Assembly (NCBI GenBank): GCA_029215795.1
Contig: JARDYH010000007.1
Location: 76,147,763-76,211,762 of the forward strand
Direction: 5' to 3'
Length of the DNA: 64,000 nucleotides
From: Anniella stebbinsi
Lineage: Eukaryota; Chordata; Lepidosauria; Squamata; Anniellidae
Shown: piece after piece, positions 1 to 11,877 of the stretch
How positions within the stretch are numbered: the stretch's first letter is position 1
How the letters are laid out: each line of letters opens with the position of its first letter
Notes under the pieces: model-generated
Told to the model about the DNA's origin: nothing
The model's database searches: none
The model's input: the letters and a program-made list of their open reading frames with translations, nothing else
Program-made: the position numbers and the translations under genes

Positions 1-350
1 CTGGCGCCCGCGGGCGCCAGCGGATGGAAGCGGGCGGCCCCAGGCGGGGTAGGGAGCGCGGGGGAGGGGGTTTACCTGCCGGGGCCGTCCACAGCGGACG
101 GCCCCGGGGGGGGGAGGGAGTTAGGCCCCCCCTCACCCACCCGCCGCCATTTTTTCCTCATAGACTTGCATTGCAATGCAAGTCTATGGGGAAAAAAATG
201 GCGGCCGATCCAAAAATGTACGATTTTTGGGTCGGGATCGGACTCGATCCGGTCCGGGGGGCCTCCGATTTTGTCCGAACCGGTCCGGGACAAAATTGGA
301 GGTCCCGATCCGGGTCCCGATCCGATCCGGGGGGTCCGTGCACACCCCTA
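1..350. mobile_element. GC-rich hAT-like element, right end only
   Basis: Ends GTGCACACCCCTA at 350, with subterminal GATCCGATCC repeats. It matches the termini of the elements at 3787-5130 and 43539-44595. The left part lies outside the window. Confidence 0.8.
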
Positions 351-413
351 GTATATATCCAGCTCCCCATTACAATACTTATAAAAGGTGTTGATGCCTA
401 GCTCTTAACTTAT

Positions 414-621
414 ATGCAGCCAAGGCAAATTTTGCAACCAGATCAGTAATAAATATATTATTGCCAGCCAACAATATAGAAATTTGCTCAATGGCAGGTC
501 AGTTAGCAAGGGAATGAAGAATGAAATGAGATTTTTTTTGTCTAGGGGATGTATATAGAGGGCATCGTAGCAGATAATGTTGGATGTCCTCCACTTCCCC
601 TGACTCGCAAATACAAATACA

Positions 622-659
<38 letters not shown>

Positions 660-2460
660 ACCCGCCTCTCCCTCTGGATCGAGGCGGGGAACAACAACAA
701 ATACAAAACACAAAAATCACAAAATAGTTGAGCTATTAAAAACAAATAAAAACCAATACATCATTAAAAACATCTTAAAATTCAACTGGATAGGCCTGCT
801 GGAAGAGAGCAGTCCTCATGACTCTCTTAAATTCATGAAGACTGCTAATTTGTCTAATCTCCTCCGGCAGACCATTCCACAGCCTGGGAGCAGTAGAAGA
901 GAAGGTCCTCTGGGTAACACTCATCAGCCTAGTTCTGGCTGATTTGAGTAAGTTCTTCCCAGAGGACCTGAGTGTGTGGGGCGGATTATACGGGAGAAGG
1001 CGATCCCACAGGTAACCTGGACCCAAACCATGTAGGGCTTTAAAGGTAATAACCAACACTTCATACTTCGCCGGAAACTGATTGGCAACCAATGAAGCGA
1101 TTTTAAAACTGGTGTAATGTGGTCACCCCTAGATGTATCAGTGACCAACCTGGCTGCCATATTTTGAACAAGTTGAAGTTTCCGGACTAGGCACAAAGGT
1201 AGCCCTATGTACAGCGCATTGCAGAAGTCAAGTCTTGAAGTTACCAGTGTCTGTACTACCGTCTTTAGGTCTTCCAACTCTAGGAAGGGGCGCGGCTGGC
1301 ATATCGCTTTCATTTGGAGCGACGGATTAAGGAGTATCCCCAAGCTGCGAACACAGTCTTTTGGGGGGGGGGTGTAACCCCATCCAGAACTGGTTGACAC
1401 ACCTCCAAACCCAGGTCGGGGCCTTTGACAGTGAGCACCTCCATCTTGTCTGGATTCAGCTTCAGTTTGTTTTTCCTCATCCAGCCCATTACTGCCTCCA
1501 AGCATTCATTCAGAGGAGACACGCTATCCTTAGCTGACGATGTTGTCGAAGGCATAAATATATTTGGGTGTCTTCAGTATATTGATAGCACCCCGCCCCA
1601 TGCCTCCGGATGATAGCTCCCAGTGGTTTCATATAAATGTTAAACAGCATTGGGGAAAGGATGGCACCTTGTGGTACACCACATAGCAACTCCTTCTTTG
1701 AAGAGCAGCTATCCCCAAGCATCACCATCTGGAACCTGCCCAAGAGATAGGATCGGAACCACTGAAGCACAGTGCCCCTGATTCCCAATTCCCCCAAGCG
1801 CTCCAGAAGGATACCATGGTCGATGGTATCAAAAGCCGCTGAGAGGTCCAGGAGTGCAGCAGGGACACACTCCCCCTGTCAATACTCAGGCGTAGATCAT
1901 CCACTAAGGCAACCAAAGCAGTCTCAACTCCATATCCTGCCCTGAAGCCGGTTTGAAATGGGTCTAGAAAATCAGTGTCATCCAAGACTGCCTGGAGTTG
2001 GAAGGCAACCACCCTCTCGATCACCTTGTCCAAAAATGGAAGGTTTGATACTGGCCTGTAGTTATTAAGCTCCAGGGGATCAAGGGAGTCTCTGATGCAC
2101 AGGGGTATTATTAAATCTTCCCTTTAGGTAGGCAGAGGGCATACACTGAAAACGCAAAGCTGTAAATGCTTTTCTGAGTGGCGCCAGAGTGAGATTAATA
2201 AAGTATTGCTCCAGCCCAAAAGATGTTGTATATACTGGGTACCAGGAGGAATATGCCATTTGGGAGAGTAAATATAGATCCCGCCATTTGGAATCAAGAT
2301 GAAATTTTTCTTTGACAAGTTGTTTAACTCTATTAGAGGGATAGTTTGGTAGGGCTTCCATGTTAATTCCATAATAGTGGAGAATCATACTGACTGAGTT
2401 TGCCCAAGAATTTTGAAATAAAGATTGTAATTGCTCCAAATAGCATTTTTAGGAAGCCTG
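414..2460 (-). mobile_element. Degraded LINE split by a second LINE
   Basis: On the minus strand, 2460-2092 encodes a LINE C-terminal region (LDSKWRDLYLLSQ, LRFQCMPSAYLKGRF, ending near PVHQR). The natural continuation, GEVEDIQHYLLRCPLY, appears only at 612-414. The gap between is the L2-type insertion. Both parts are broken. Confidence 0.6.
613..2090 (-). mobile_element. L2/CR1-clade LINE fragment with reverse transcriptase
   Basis: Minus-strand pieces in several frames: LNNYRPVSNLPFLDKVIE near 2070-2010, GVPQGAILSPMLFNIY near 1660, NKLKLNPDKMEVL near 1450, and the C-terminal KALHGLGP region near 1040. The catalytic box reads YTED instead of YADD (near 1580). Its 3' tail is the (ATT)n run at 613-655. 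Frameshifts make it dead. Confidence 0.85.
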
Positions 2461-2639
2461 GTATCGCTCATGTTAGCCAGCTTCAACTAGTATAGGGCCA
2501 GTGCGACATGCACACTAGATTGTAGGGAAATAAGCCCTGTTTCAGCCCTTAAAAAGGGGGCAGGTGTACTGTTAGGGAAAGCCAGCAAAGATTCCCTACC
2601 ATCCCTTCTCCCTCGGCTTCTGTCACACAATACTTCCTC

Positions 2640-2925
2640 TTTCTTCATGAAAAAGAAAGAGGAAGTAAACAATGACCACGTGGCCCATTCAGTGGGCATT
2701 TTTATCATGCTGCTTTTCCTGCACACAGCAGGAGATCGCGGCAAGTTTCGCTTCTAAAAATTAACTGGATTTACCAGGGTCTTATTTTGCATTGGAAAGA
2801 AGGCTAGAAGAGGCAGGAGATGCATGGGAGGCAGACGACTTTGTGAATACTAGGACCTGCGAAAATCCATGAGTGCCCAGAAACGAGCGTTCAATAATAC
2901 ACTTGTCTGATGACTCTCTAAGACA
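2640..2925. repeat. Unclassified repeat, copy 1
   Basis: Shares CACGTGGCCCATTCAG, GCTTTTCCTGCACACAGCAG, GCATGGGAGGCA and CTCGTCTGATGAC-like blocks, in the same order, with 16650-16910. No coding capacity or clear termini seen. Confidence 0.6.
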
Positions 2926-3778
2926 CTTTAATCATCCTGTTGTACTCACAGTGCAGATAATAAAAGTTCCCTCCCTGGTATAATCCTCCTAACCTTTTTT
3001 GCTTGGTCCTCATAATGATGTCCAATTATTTGCTACACCACAAGTGTTTTCAGAGGTATAAACTGTCAGTATTGATTGCTCTATATAGCATGTCTCCCAG
3101 TCTGCTTGCTTTCCATTTTGCCTGATGAAGCCTTCTGTGAAACTCCAAACCTTACACATTCCTGCTGACACCAACTTCACTAAGGACTAATGCAAGATTT
3201 CATTATAGCTCATCTGGGCAATGAAATTAACATAATTTTAACAAATCTGGAGCTGTACTGGAAAGTTCTTATATTGGATTAAAAACATACAAATAAGCCT
3301 TAGATTCCATTGGTTTATTTCCTGCTCTCATTGTGTAACTGCTCAAAGGATCCATACATGATCTTCATTGGGCTGAGACTAATTGCCCAAAAGTTATGGA
3401 GGCATAAAGGTATGATCCTGTTATGAAGATGGGAGTTTTAACAAGAGGTGGAACTGATAGCTCGCATAAGGTGACCATTTTGGGAAACCAAAAAAGTGGC
3501 TTTCTGGGCCCTCCGGAAAGAACATCATTCCCCTCTCCACCACCTTCAAGGTCCTGTTTGGAGTGGAGAAGGGGAACACATGTCATTCCCACCCACCCAC
3601 CACTCCAATTGGGGCCTTTTCTATAATTTCTGGGAATGACACACTTTCCCCTTTAGGGCCCTGATTGGAGCAGTGTGGGGGATTGACATGCCTCCAGAAG
3701 AGCATCATTCCCCCCCCACCATGCTAATGGCGACCTTAAAGGGGAGAGAGTGTCATTCCAGGATGTTATAGAAAATTA
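2926..3778. other. No gene seen
   Basis: Unique-looking sequence with no convincing exon, RNA gene or repeat recognised. Confidence 0.5.
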
Positions 3779-3786
3779 CAGAAAAT

Positions 3787-5130
3787 TAGGGGTGTGCACG
3801 GACCCCCCGGATCGGATCGGGACCCGGATCGGGACCTCCAATTTTGTCCCGGACCGGTTCGGACAAAATCGGAGGCCCCCCGGACCGGATCGAGTCCGAT
3901 CCCGACCCAAAAATCGTAAATTTTTGGATCGGCCGCCATTTTTTTCCCCATAGACTTGCATTGCAATGCAAGTCTATGAGGAAAAAATGGCGGCGGGTGG
4001 GTGAGGGGGGGCCTAACTCCCTCCCCCCCGGGGCCGTCCGCTGTGGACGGCCCCGGCAGGTAAGCCCCCTCCCCCGCGCTCCCTACCCCCCCTGGGGCCG
4101 TCCGCTTCCATCCGCTGGCGCCCGCGGGCGCCAGCGGATAGAAGCAGACGGCTCCGGGGGGGGGGGTAAGCCCCCTTTCCCGCCACTGCTTACCTTCTCG
4201 GCCCGTCCGCTCCCGTCCGGCGCCGGCGGCTACTACCAGCGGGCTCCGCGGCCTACTCTCGAGTAGCGCGCCGGGTGATGACATCACCCGGCGCGCCACC
4301 CTAGAGCAGGCCGTGGAGCCTGCTGGTAGTAGTAGTCGCCGGCGCCGGACGGGAGCGGCCGGGCCGGGAAGGTAAGGACCCCCCCTCCCCCCTCCGCGCG
4401 CCCCCTCCCCCCTCCGCGCGCCCCCTCCTCCCCTCCACGCACCCCCTGCTTACCTTCTCGGCCCGTCCGCTCCCGTCCGGCGCCGGCGACTACTACTACC
4501 AGCAGGCTCCGCGGCCTGCTCTAGAGTAGCGCGCCGGGTGATGACATCACCCGGCGCGCCACCCTAGAGCAGGCCGCGGAGCCTGCTGGTAGTAGTAGTC
4601 GCCGGCGCCGGACGGGAGCGGACGGGCCGGGAAGGTAAGGGCCCCCCTCCCCCCTCCGCGCGCCCCCTCCTCCCCTCCACGCACCCCCTGCTTACCTTGC
4701 CGGCCCGGCCGCTCCCGTCCAGGGCCGGCGGCTACCACCAGCAGGCTCCGCGGCCTGCTCTAGAATAGCGCGCCGGGTGATGACATCACCCGACGCGCCA
4801 CCCTAGAGCAGGCCGCGGAGCCTGCTGGTAGTAGCTGCTAGTGCCGGACGGGAGCGGACGGGCCGAGAAGGTAAGCGCCCCCCTCCTCCCCCCCCCTGCT
4901 GTCCACTTTCATCGGCGGGCGCCCGCTGGCGCCCGCCAATGCAAGCGGCGGTGGGCGCCAGTGGGCGCCCGCCGATCCGCCGATCCGCCGAACCGGTTCG
5001 GAGCCTTTTCGGACCGGTTCGGATTGGATCGGCCGATCCAGCTGCGGGATCGGAAATCGGATAATTTATCCGATTTCCCACTGGACCGGACTCGGATCGT
5101 GGATCGGGTCCGATCCAGTGCACATCCCTA
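3787..5130. mobile_element. GC-rich non-autonomous hAT-like element, complete
   Basis: Ends are TAGGGGTGTGCAC and GTGCACATCCCTA, flanked by the 8-bp duplication CAGAAAAT (3779-3786 and 5131-5138). Subterminal GATCC-type repeats lead into tandem palindromic units (about 4191-4375, 4451-4640, 4690-4870) built around a GGCGCGCC-like core with TGATGACATCACC. It is very CpG-rich against an AT-rich background. No transposase. Confidence 0.85.
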
Positions 5131-5138
5131 CAGAAAAT

Positions 5139-8100
5139 CCCCCGACACCCAGCATAGAACAAAAACCAGGCGAAATCTGGAGAAATCCTGGCAGTTGGTC
5201 ACCCTAAAGTTGCCTCTGGCTATTTGGGCTAATGCCCACTTGAGAAGGAAAGGTGTCATAGTTGGAATGTTTCTAGGTTGAGAGTGACCTAGGTTGGGGG
5301 ATGACCTTGGCTTTAGAAAAACAGACTGAAATAAAGGACATTTTGAACAAGGTGTAAGTCTTGAGCCTTTCTTGTTGGACTTCCTCTGAGTCAAGCAGAA
5401 GTAAAAGGCATTTGCTTAAGTAATGCTTTAGTCTGCTATTCTTAAGCTATTTGGTCCGTATCTTCTCTAAAAGCACATTTGCTTGAATGAGAGCTTTGTT
5501 TGTAGATACCGCTATTGCACACACATTTCACAAAACAGCCTGCCCAGATTGCTTGGAGATAGCATTTCTCAAAAAGAGCTTCATGCCCAGGGGAAGGAAG
5601 CAAGGGGAACGCGGCAGTACCTTGAATGGGGGAAAAAGACGGTCTCCACTCTCGAGCCTTAACACAGTCCTTCCCTGCAGCTCGTGTGTTTTGGGCTCAT
5701 CCAAGCTCGCTGGTGGCTGGCCATATAGCTGTTAAGAGCTTGTTAGAAAAAAGAGGTAGCATCCCCAATTCAGCACCACAAACTTAGCCCAGATCTACAC
5801 TGAGCAGGATATAGTCCAGATCTACACCGAGCAGGATATAAAAGGCAGGAGCCACACTACTGCTTTATAATGGCACTGACAACTGTTGGGGCCCATTGAC
5901 ACATACCATATACCGCTATATCCTGCTTGGTGTGGCTCCTGCTTTTCATATACCGCTTTCATACCACTACATCCTGCTTGGTGTAGATCAAACCCAGACA
6001 TTTAAGAGTTAAATATGCAAAGTCCTGAGCCTGCATGGAATCCAGGAATTTCAGTTCCTCCTGCATTCAGTTAAATAATAATAATAATAATCTCAAATTC
6101 TTTAAACTTGCAAAGATTGGTAAATTCTTATCAAGAAACAAACTAAATGAAATTCTCTCCCACCCCTAACAGATTTCACTTCCTTTTGCTTTCTTGTGTG
6201 GAGTTCCCTGTCCTTGTATTCACATCCCAGTTCCATGAGCAGAGTTGATGTTCTTGTTGGGTGGAAATACCCTATCTTCATCCAGCATGGGGGAATCGAG
6301 GACAGATTGTGCTATTAACATTCAAGCACAGGTTTTTGTTTGCCTGTACATACACTCATAAGACGCATCCATCCCCAAGTCAGAGATATAAACTCTAGGG
6401 ATTTGAGGAACGGAGTTAAAACATGGAATTTTGCAAAAATTAAATTAAATTAAGCACTACAATTCTAGGACACCTCTGCCCATAGTAAATCCCCACCTCA
6501 ATCATCCCAAAATAAGGACAGACACTGGATACCAGAAATTAATTGATTTTTATTTCATTATTATTTTTACCCACATGACTCCAAAAGTAACAATAAACCT
6601 AGCTGGAGGGGAAGGCCTGGAGTGAAGGATTTTAAGGGCAGAACTGGCCAACATATGAGGATTAATCCTTTTCTCTTTGCCCTCTAATTCCTAATTCCTG
6701 ATAACTTGCAAATGCAGGTTTTGAACAGCCACCAGCTCCATCCTTAGAAAAGATGCACGTTTGCATAGCTGACTTCAGACACTGGCCTGTGCCAGCCTGA
6801 ATGGTGCATTTCATCAAAATGAGCCCTGCCCAATTTTACAAGGCCTCTGTCAACAGACATTTCAGACACTGGCCAATGCCAGCCAGAATGGTATATCTCA
6901 GTAAGCAAGCCCTGCCCTATTTTACAAGGCCTGAAGAGCCCACCATAAAATGAACGATCTTCCATATGGAGATCATTTATCTGCACAAATATTTGCACAA
7001 TGGCTTTAGCACGAATCCCTTGGGCTTGGGACAAGGGGTGGAGTCTCAAAAGGTTAAGTGGTGATAAATCCATAGTAATCAAGTGGCGGTAAAATCTGGT
7101 TCTCTTGGCATTGCATTTTAATTACATCATGGAGAGAACCAGGCACTATTAACCCCCAAATTATGATTTAACCATTCCACTTAGGGGGAGAGAGGAGAGG
7201 AAGAAGTGGGATTCAGAGACCTCCATCACACTAGCAATTTAGTGCACTCTCGCCATGCTTGGGGTGCGGATTTGCAGCACGGTACTCACATGACCCCGTG
7301 CCTGTCCTGCTGACACCCTGCCTCTTCCCCAGCCTTTCCTAGAAGGCTAAAAGTCTGGATTATTTTCCCTAACTGCATTTAATGTGCCCTAAGCCTCCGT
7401 GTAGTTTTAAAGGAACTGGGGGCTTCAATGGATTGCATCAGGTCCTGACAGGGAAAAGCAATCTCTCCCAGCAGCCAGCTCTAAGCCTCAATATAAAACC
7501 CAAACCTTGGATCCCAGGCTCCAAAGCCTTTTTAAAAATCATATAATGCCTGAATCTCTGCAGAGACTGGATTGTTCTCTCTTGATGCCCCCAAAGAGCC
7601 AGACTAAATGTTCATTCCGTTTTTGCCAGGCAAAAAGGCAGTCTGGTTGAAGTACTCATCTGACAGGACCGGACTGGAGGGAGAAAGAGAAGGGGAGGGG
7701 TGGAGTGCAGCAGAAGAGCAGATGAGTGAAGGAGTGAAAGAGCAGCTATTCAGGTGAAAGGGATCATAAGTTTGACGCGCTGGTGAAAAAATGCAGAGGC
7801 AAACCAAGGGGGGAAATTAGGTGCGATCGAGATCTGCCTGGCATCTTCACTATTCACATTTAGATGCCAAAGTAAGACCTTCCTCTTCCAGCAAGCATTT
7901 AATCTTTCATCTGTTCCTTTGATGATTAACTTTAGTACTGGCACTTTAATATTTTTAATATTGGTTGAAGTCATAAATTTTAAAATATTTTATATTTATA
8001 TTTTAATCATTATTTATTCTTATTTAATTGTTGTTGTGTGTGTGTGTTTTAATCACTGAAAACTGCCCTGAGGGCATTTGCCAGTTGGATGGTACAAACA

Positions 8101-8580
8101 TTGAAGAAATAAATACATTTATAGGAAAACAAAGAAAGATAGACAACCCTCTTGGAGGCTGATCCAGCAGGCAGAAAACCCATGCTCTGCTTGCATGTAA
8201 TTCCATCAAAACCCAAGGCATTCAGATTGCTTATACTGAATTATTGCATGTCCATTTATTTCAGAGTTAGTGAAACATGTCCCATTCAACATTTTACAGC
8301 TGGCTAATTGCTTAATTGCTATGAAAGCATTATCGCTTTTCACAAGCCTCATAAAACTTGCTTTCACTTTTCTCCCACTCATCACCATGAGCACACGTCC
8401 ATACCGGCTGATGGGTTTGGCAGGGGGGCATATCAGCTAAAAGATGCATGCTAGAGGAATGCTGGATCCAGAGAGCTTGTAAACCTTTGAAATACATTGC
8501 AGGGTAAATTCGGGAGGGCTGGCTTCTCCCACCACTGCAGCATTGTGGAAGGAAAAGGAAGCATTTGCTTGATTAGATGG
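5139..8580. other. Intergenic, no gene seen
   Basis: Contains a TIR element (5791-5989), a short tandem duplication around 6764-6935, and an AT-rich retroelement-like tail near 7935-8120. No supported coding exon on either strand. Confidence 0.5.
5791..5989. mobile_element. MITE with GATCTACAC termini
   Basis: AGATCTACAC at the left (a second copy at 5818) and GTGTAGATC at the right, with an internal GAGCAGGATATA / TATATCCTGCTTGGTGT inverted pair. Related to 9761-10191, 19023-19159 and 26936-27109. Confidence 0.6.
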
Positions 8581-8582
8581 GG

Positions 8583-9000
8583 GTCATCCCATGAAGCTGA
8601 TTGGTGGGAGAATCATGTACAGTGCCCCGTTAGAAAGCGCTATATAAATTATTATTATTATTATTATTAGACAGATAAAAGGAAATCTTCGTCAAGTGCA
8701 TAGCTAAACTATGAAATTCTCTTCCACAAGCAATTTGGATGGCGATAAAAGGGGATTGGACAAATGCATGGATGATAAGGCTGTAAATGACTGTTAGTGC
8801 TGATAGCAATGTGCTATCTCCAGAATCAGAGGCATTATGCCTATATGCACCATTGCTGGGGAACATGGATGGGAGGGTGCTGATGCACTCATGTCCTGCT
8901 TCTGGGTTTCCCTTGGGCAGATGGTTGGCCTCTGTGTGAACAGAATGCTAGATTAGATGGACCCTTGTTCTGATCTAGCAGGGCTCTTCTTAGGTTCTTA
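8583..9000 (+). repeat. Interspersed repeat ending in a GGACCCTTG-type 3' block
   Basis: Colinear with 29036-29432: GAAGCTGATTGGTGGGA, GACAGATAAAAGGAA, GGGGAACATGG, AGATGGACCCTTG and CAGGGCTCTTCT. It is interrupted at about 8617-8669 by a LINE tail with (ATT)n. Shorter pieces of the same family lie at 15638-15760 (minus), 37996-38075 (minus) and 48437-48556. Confidence 0.6.
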
Positions 9001-9120
9001 TTTTTCTTTCTCTTGTGCAACTCTGAAAGCAGGGACAGATAACATGGTTTTTTTTTATCTCTAGGGCCCTGGGGGCAACTTCTCTGTGGCTTTATACCAT
9101 GGGTGGATGGGACTAAAGTA

Positions 9121-9436
9121 GGCTGACCATCTGAAAAGGAGGACAGGGCTCCTGTAACTTTAACAGTTGTAAAGAAAAGGGAATTTCAGCCAGTGTCATT
9201 TGTATGCAATTAGTTCATGGTGAAATTCCCTCTTCATCACAACAGTTAAAGTTGCAGGGGCCCTGCCTTCCTTTGTATATAGTCACTCTAGAATAGTGCC
9301 TGCAACTTTAACTGTTGTGATGAAGAGGGAATTTCACCACGAACTAATTGCATACAAATGACACTGGCTGAAATTCCCTTTTCTCTACAACTGTTAAAGT
9401 TACAGGAGCCCTGTCCTCCTTTTCAGATGGTCAGCC
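9121..9436. mobile_element. Nested-palindrome MITE, copy A
   Basis: Starts GGCTGACCATC, ends GATGGTCAGCC, TA on each side (9119-9120, 9437-9438). The two halves are inverted copies, and each half also folds on itself (GTAACTTTAACAGTTGT against ACAACAGTTAAAGTTGC). TA target sites suggest a Tc1/mariner-type origin. Confidence 0.8.
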
Positions 9437-9760
9437 TAAGTCTAAAGCCATACATGGACAGGCTTTCTCTGTTTATCTTTCTCTCTCCCTCTGCCAGTCG
9501 CCTGCCTCTCTCTTCTTGGAGTTACACTGGAAATTGCCCTGACCATGTTAGCTCAAAGTAGTGGCGCAGTGTAAAAAGCAAATTTCCTGTTAGGAAATAA
9601 TTGGGCTTTTCTTGATGAGGCTTTTTAACCTGCTTCTTCAGCTTCTGGATTCTTTGCAGGATTAAGATCAGATCTCCCCACACAGGTTTTGATGCTGACA
9701 TCAGGCAAACATGCTGAGCATGAGCATCCCATAATTTGGACATCACAACCGACAAGGGTG

Positions 9761-10191
9761 GGATCTACACTACTGCTTTATAATGGTATTGAAGTGCACT
9801 GGCAACTGTTGGGGGCCATGACACATTCCATATGCCGCTTTCAAAGTGTTATAAACTTAGGCTGACCATACAAAAAGGAGGACAGGGCTCATGTAACTTT
9901 AACAGTTGTAGAGAAAAGGGGATTTCAGCCAGTGTCATTTGTATGCAATTAGTTCCTGGTGAAATTGCCTCTTCAACACAACAGTTAAAGTTGCAGGCAC
10001 TATACTAGAGTGACCATATACAAAAGAAGGCAGGGCCCCTGCAACTTTAACTGTTGTGATGAAGACGGAATTTCACCAAGAACTAATTGCATACAAATGA
10101 CATTGGCTGAAATTCCCTTTTCTCTACAACTGTTAAAGTTACATGATTTTGATATGGTCAGCCTATCTAAACTGCTTGGTGTAGATCTGGC
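9761..10191. mobile_element. GATCTACAC MITE carrying a nested second MITE
   Basis: The left part GATCTACACTACTGC is at about 9761; the right part CTTGGTGTAGATC ends near 10191. The nested-palindrome MITE (9860-10163) sits inside, so the outer element is older. Confidence 0.55.
9860..10163. mobile_element. Nested-palindrome MITE, copy B
   Basis: GGCTGACCATA to ATGGTCAGCC with TA at 9858-9859 and 10164-10165. Same structure as 9121-9436, slightly shortened on the right arm. Confidence 0.78.
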
Positions 10192-11180
10192 TAAGGCTTT
10201 CTCTCCAGGAGCATATAGAGAAGAAGGCCCTCTAACAATGGTCTCAGTTGATAAGGGAGGGGATTCTCAGCTGGATCACAGCCCAAGCATGATGAAAGAG
10301 TACCTGTTATCAACCTCCCCTCCCTCTGATAGCCTTTGTGATGAAGGTTGGCAGCTAGGTCAGTTTCTACAAACCTTGACCCAGGCAAGATGGGAGGAGT
10401 GTTTTGCTGTAGCTTTCACTTCCCATCATATCCGCATACATTTTTACACCATCACAGCTCAGTGGTGTATATGCTTTGGAAACATAAGGCATTCAATGCA
10501 TCTTCAGTTAAAGGACTTCAGCAAGGAAGGTTGTGAAAGACCACTGTTTAAGGCCTCAAAGAGCCCAGTCAGAGGAAACAATTTGGGCTAGTGGTATCAA
10601 CAGTGTGGCTCAGTGTAAGACAGCTTCAGATGTCCATATGACCATCGTTTGACAATTCAAAAGGGCTAATGGAAGTGGCTAGCTCCTATCTGCATTAAAA
10701 TCTTTGCCAGAGAGGAAATGCATTACGATCAATGGACAGGTGATCCCACCACCTGTTCCCCCTGCACTGAGGAAAAATCACAGCAGTAGCTGCTCAGATA
10801 AGTGACGAAGGTGTCTGCCGCAGCTCTTGCCTAGAAACATATAAGAACGCTGAAATTTTGGATGGAATAGCTATAAATCATTGAGTTGGTCAATCAAGAA
10901 TCCCTGTTGCCAACATCTGCATGGATTTTAATGTGTTCTGACAGCTACAATGGAATTAACCGCACAGGTACCAATAATTCTCTCTGCTTCTGCAGCTTAC
11001 TCTGAAACCTCCTGCCTCCCTGACCTCAGTCCACATCCTCAGGGTGGGTTATATAATGTAGGTCTGACATATTGTCATTACAAGATGTGCATATAGATCT
11101 TGTAAGGGCTGGGCTACCAATAGTTTAAACAGTGTTATCAGCTTTTCCTGCTCAGAGAAATGCTGCCTTTCTCCCTACTC
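10192..11180. other. Upstream flank of FCGBP, no gene seen
   Basis: No repeat family or exon recognised; the promoter of the downstream gene may extend into it. Confidence 0.4.
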
Positions 11181-11219
11181 CTCTTAGGGCATTGGCTGGG
11201 GCACTATAGAGTAAGCAAC

Positions 11220-11270
11220 TATATAAGTCCAGCTACTGTGAGTATTGAACCAGCCAGATGCTTTCTGCAG
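11220..11270 (+). promoter_or_regulatory. Predicted TATA box and non-coding first exon of FCGBP
   Basis: TATATAAG lies at 11220-11227, with an inverted CCAAT box (ATTGG) at 11191-11195. A good splice donor, CTGCAG|GTAAGT, follows at 11271. The signal-peptide exon has a strong acceptor just two bases before its ATG (pyrimidine tract ending in TAG at 11824-11826), so a 5' non-coding exon must exist. A start about 30 bases after the TATA box would make it roughly 11250-11270. This is inference; the true start could lie farther upstream. Confidence 0.45.
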
Positions 11271-11828
11271 GTAAGTGACTTTGTTCCTTTCTCTGTTCAC
11301 CTCAATTTGCTTTGATATGGGGAGAGATAAGTCACTAGGATGCCATATGTTCCTTGGCTTGTAGACAGGACATTTGGACTGCAATCCATCTAATGACACA
11401 GCCCTGAGAGTGGCTATGTAGTTAAGGGTGTGACCACCGGTTAGAGTTCCATCATGTTAAAGCACAACATTCGTGGATCTTGAAGCAACTGGTACAATTT
11501 GGTCTATCAATAAATCAGGCCTTTGAAATCAAATATACTACAAATATATGGCAAAAGTATATAAATTAAGTTTCATTTTCCTACAGTGAAGGCCAGATGT
11601 TAATGTGCCACGACAAACAATCTTTTGAAAGAAATGGAGCAGAGTGGTTAGAACGCACAGCAAGGGGAGAGGGCCCTGGGAGGGCAAACTCTTTTGGTCT
11701 TATCCAACTTCTAGAAAAGGAGTTTATAGGTGTTCACAGGGCTGCTGATGAGACCGAGCTGGTGGTGAGACAGAAACACCCTGTCAATCTAGATTACTTG
11801 AGTTTCTTTCTTCTGATGTTTTCTAGTC

Positions 11829-11877
11829 ATGGCAACAAGATGGCTGCTGCTCTGGACCTGGCTGGCCCTCCTGTATG
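11829..11877 (+). CDS. FCGBP: FCGBP exon 1: signal peptide
   Basis: Encodes [17 protein letters not shown] with the last codon completed by exon 2. It has a basic residue then a Trp/Leu-rich hydrophobic core, typical of a secretory signal. The acceptor TTTTCTAG ends at 11826 and the ATG context is tcATGG. The donor TATG|GTGAGT starts at 11878. Ends in phase 1, which matches exon 2. Confidence 0.85.

Noticed and set aside
10010..10591. 193-codon plus-strand ORF
   Set aside because: It starts within a palindromic MITE, has no domain, and runs into ordinary intergenic sequence.
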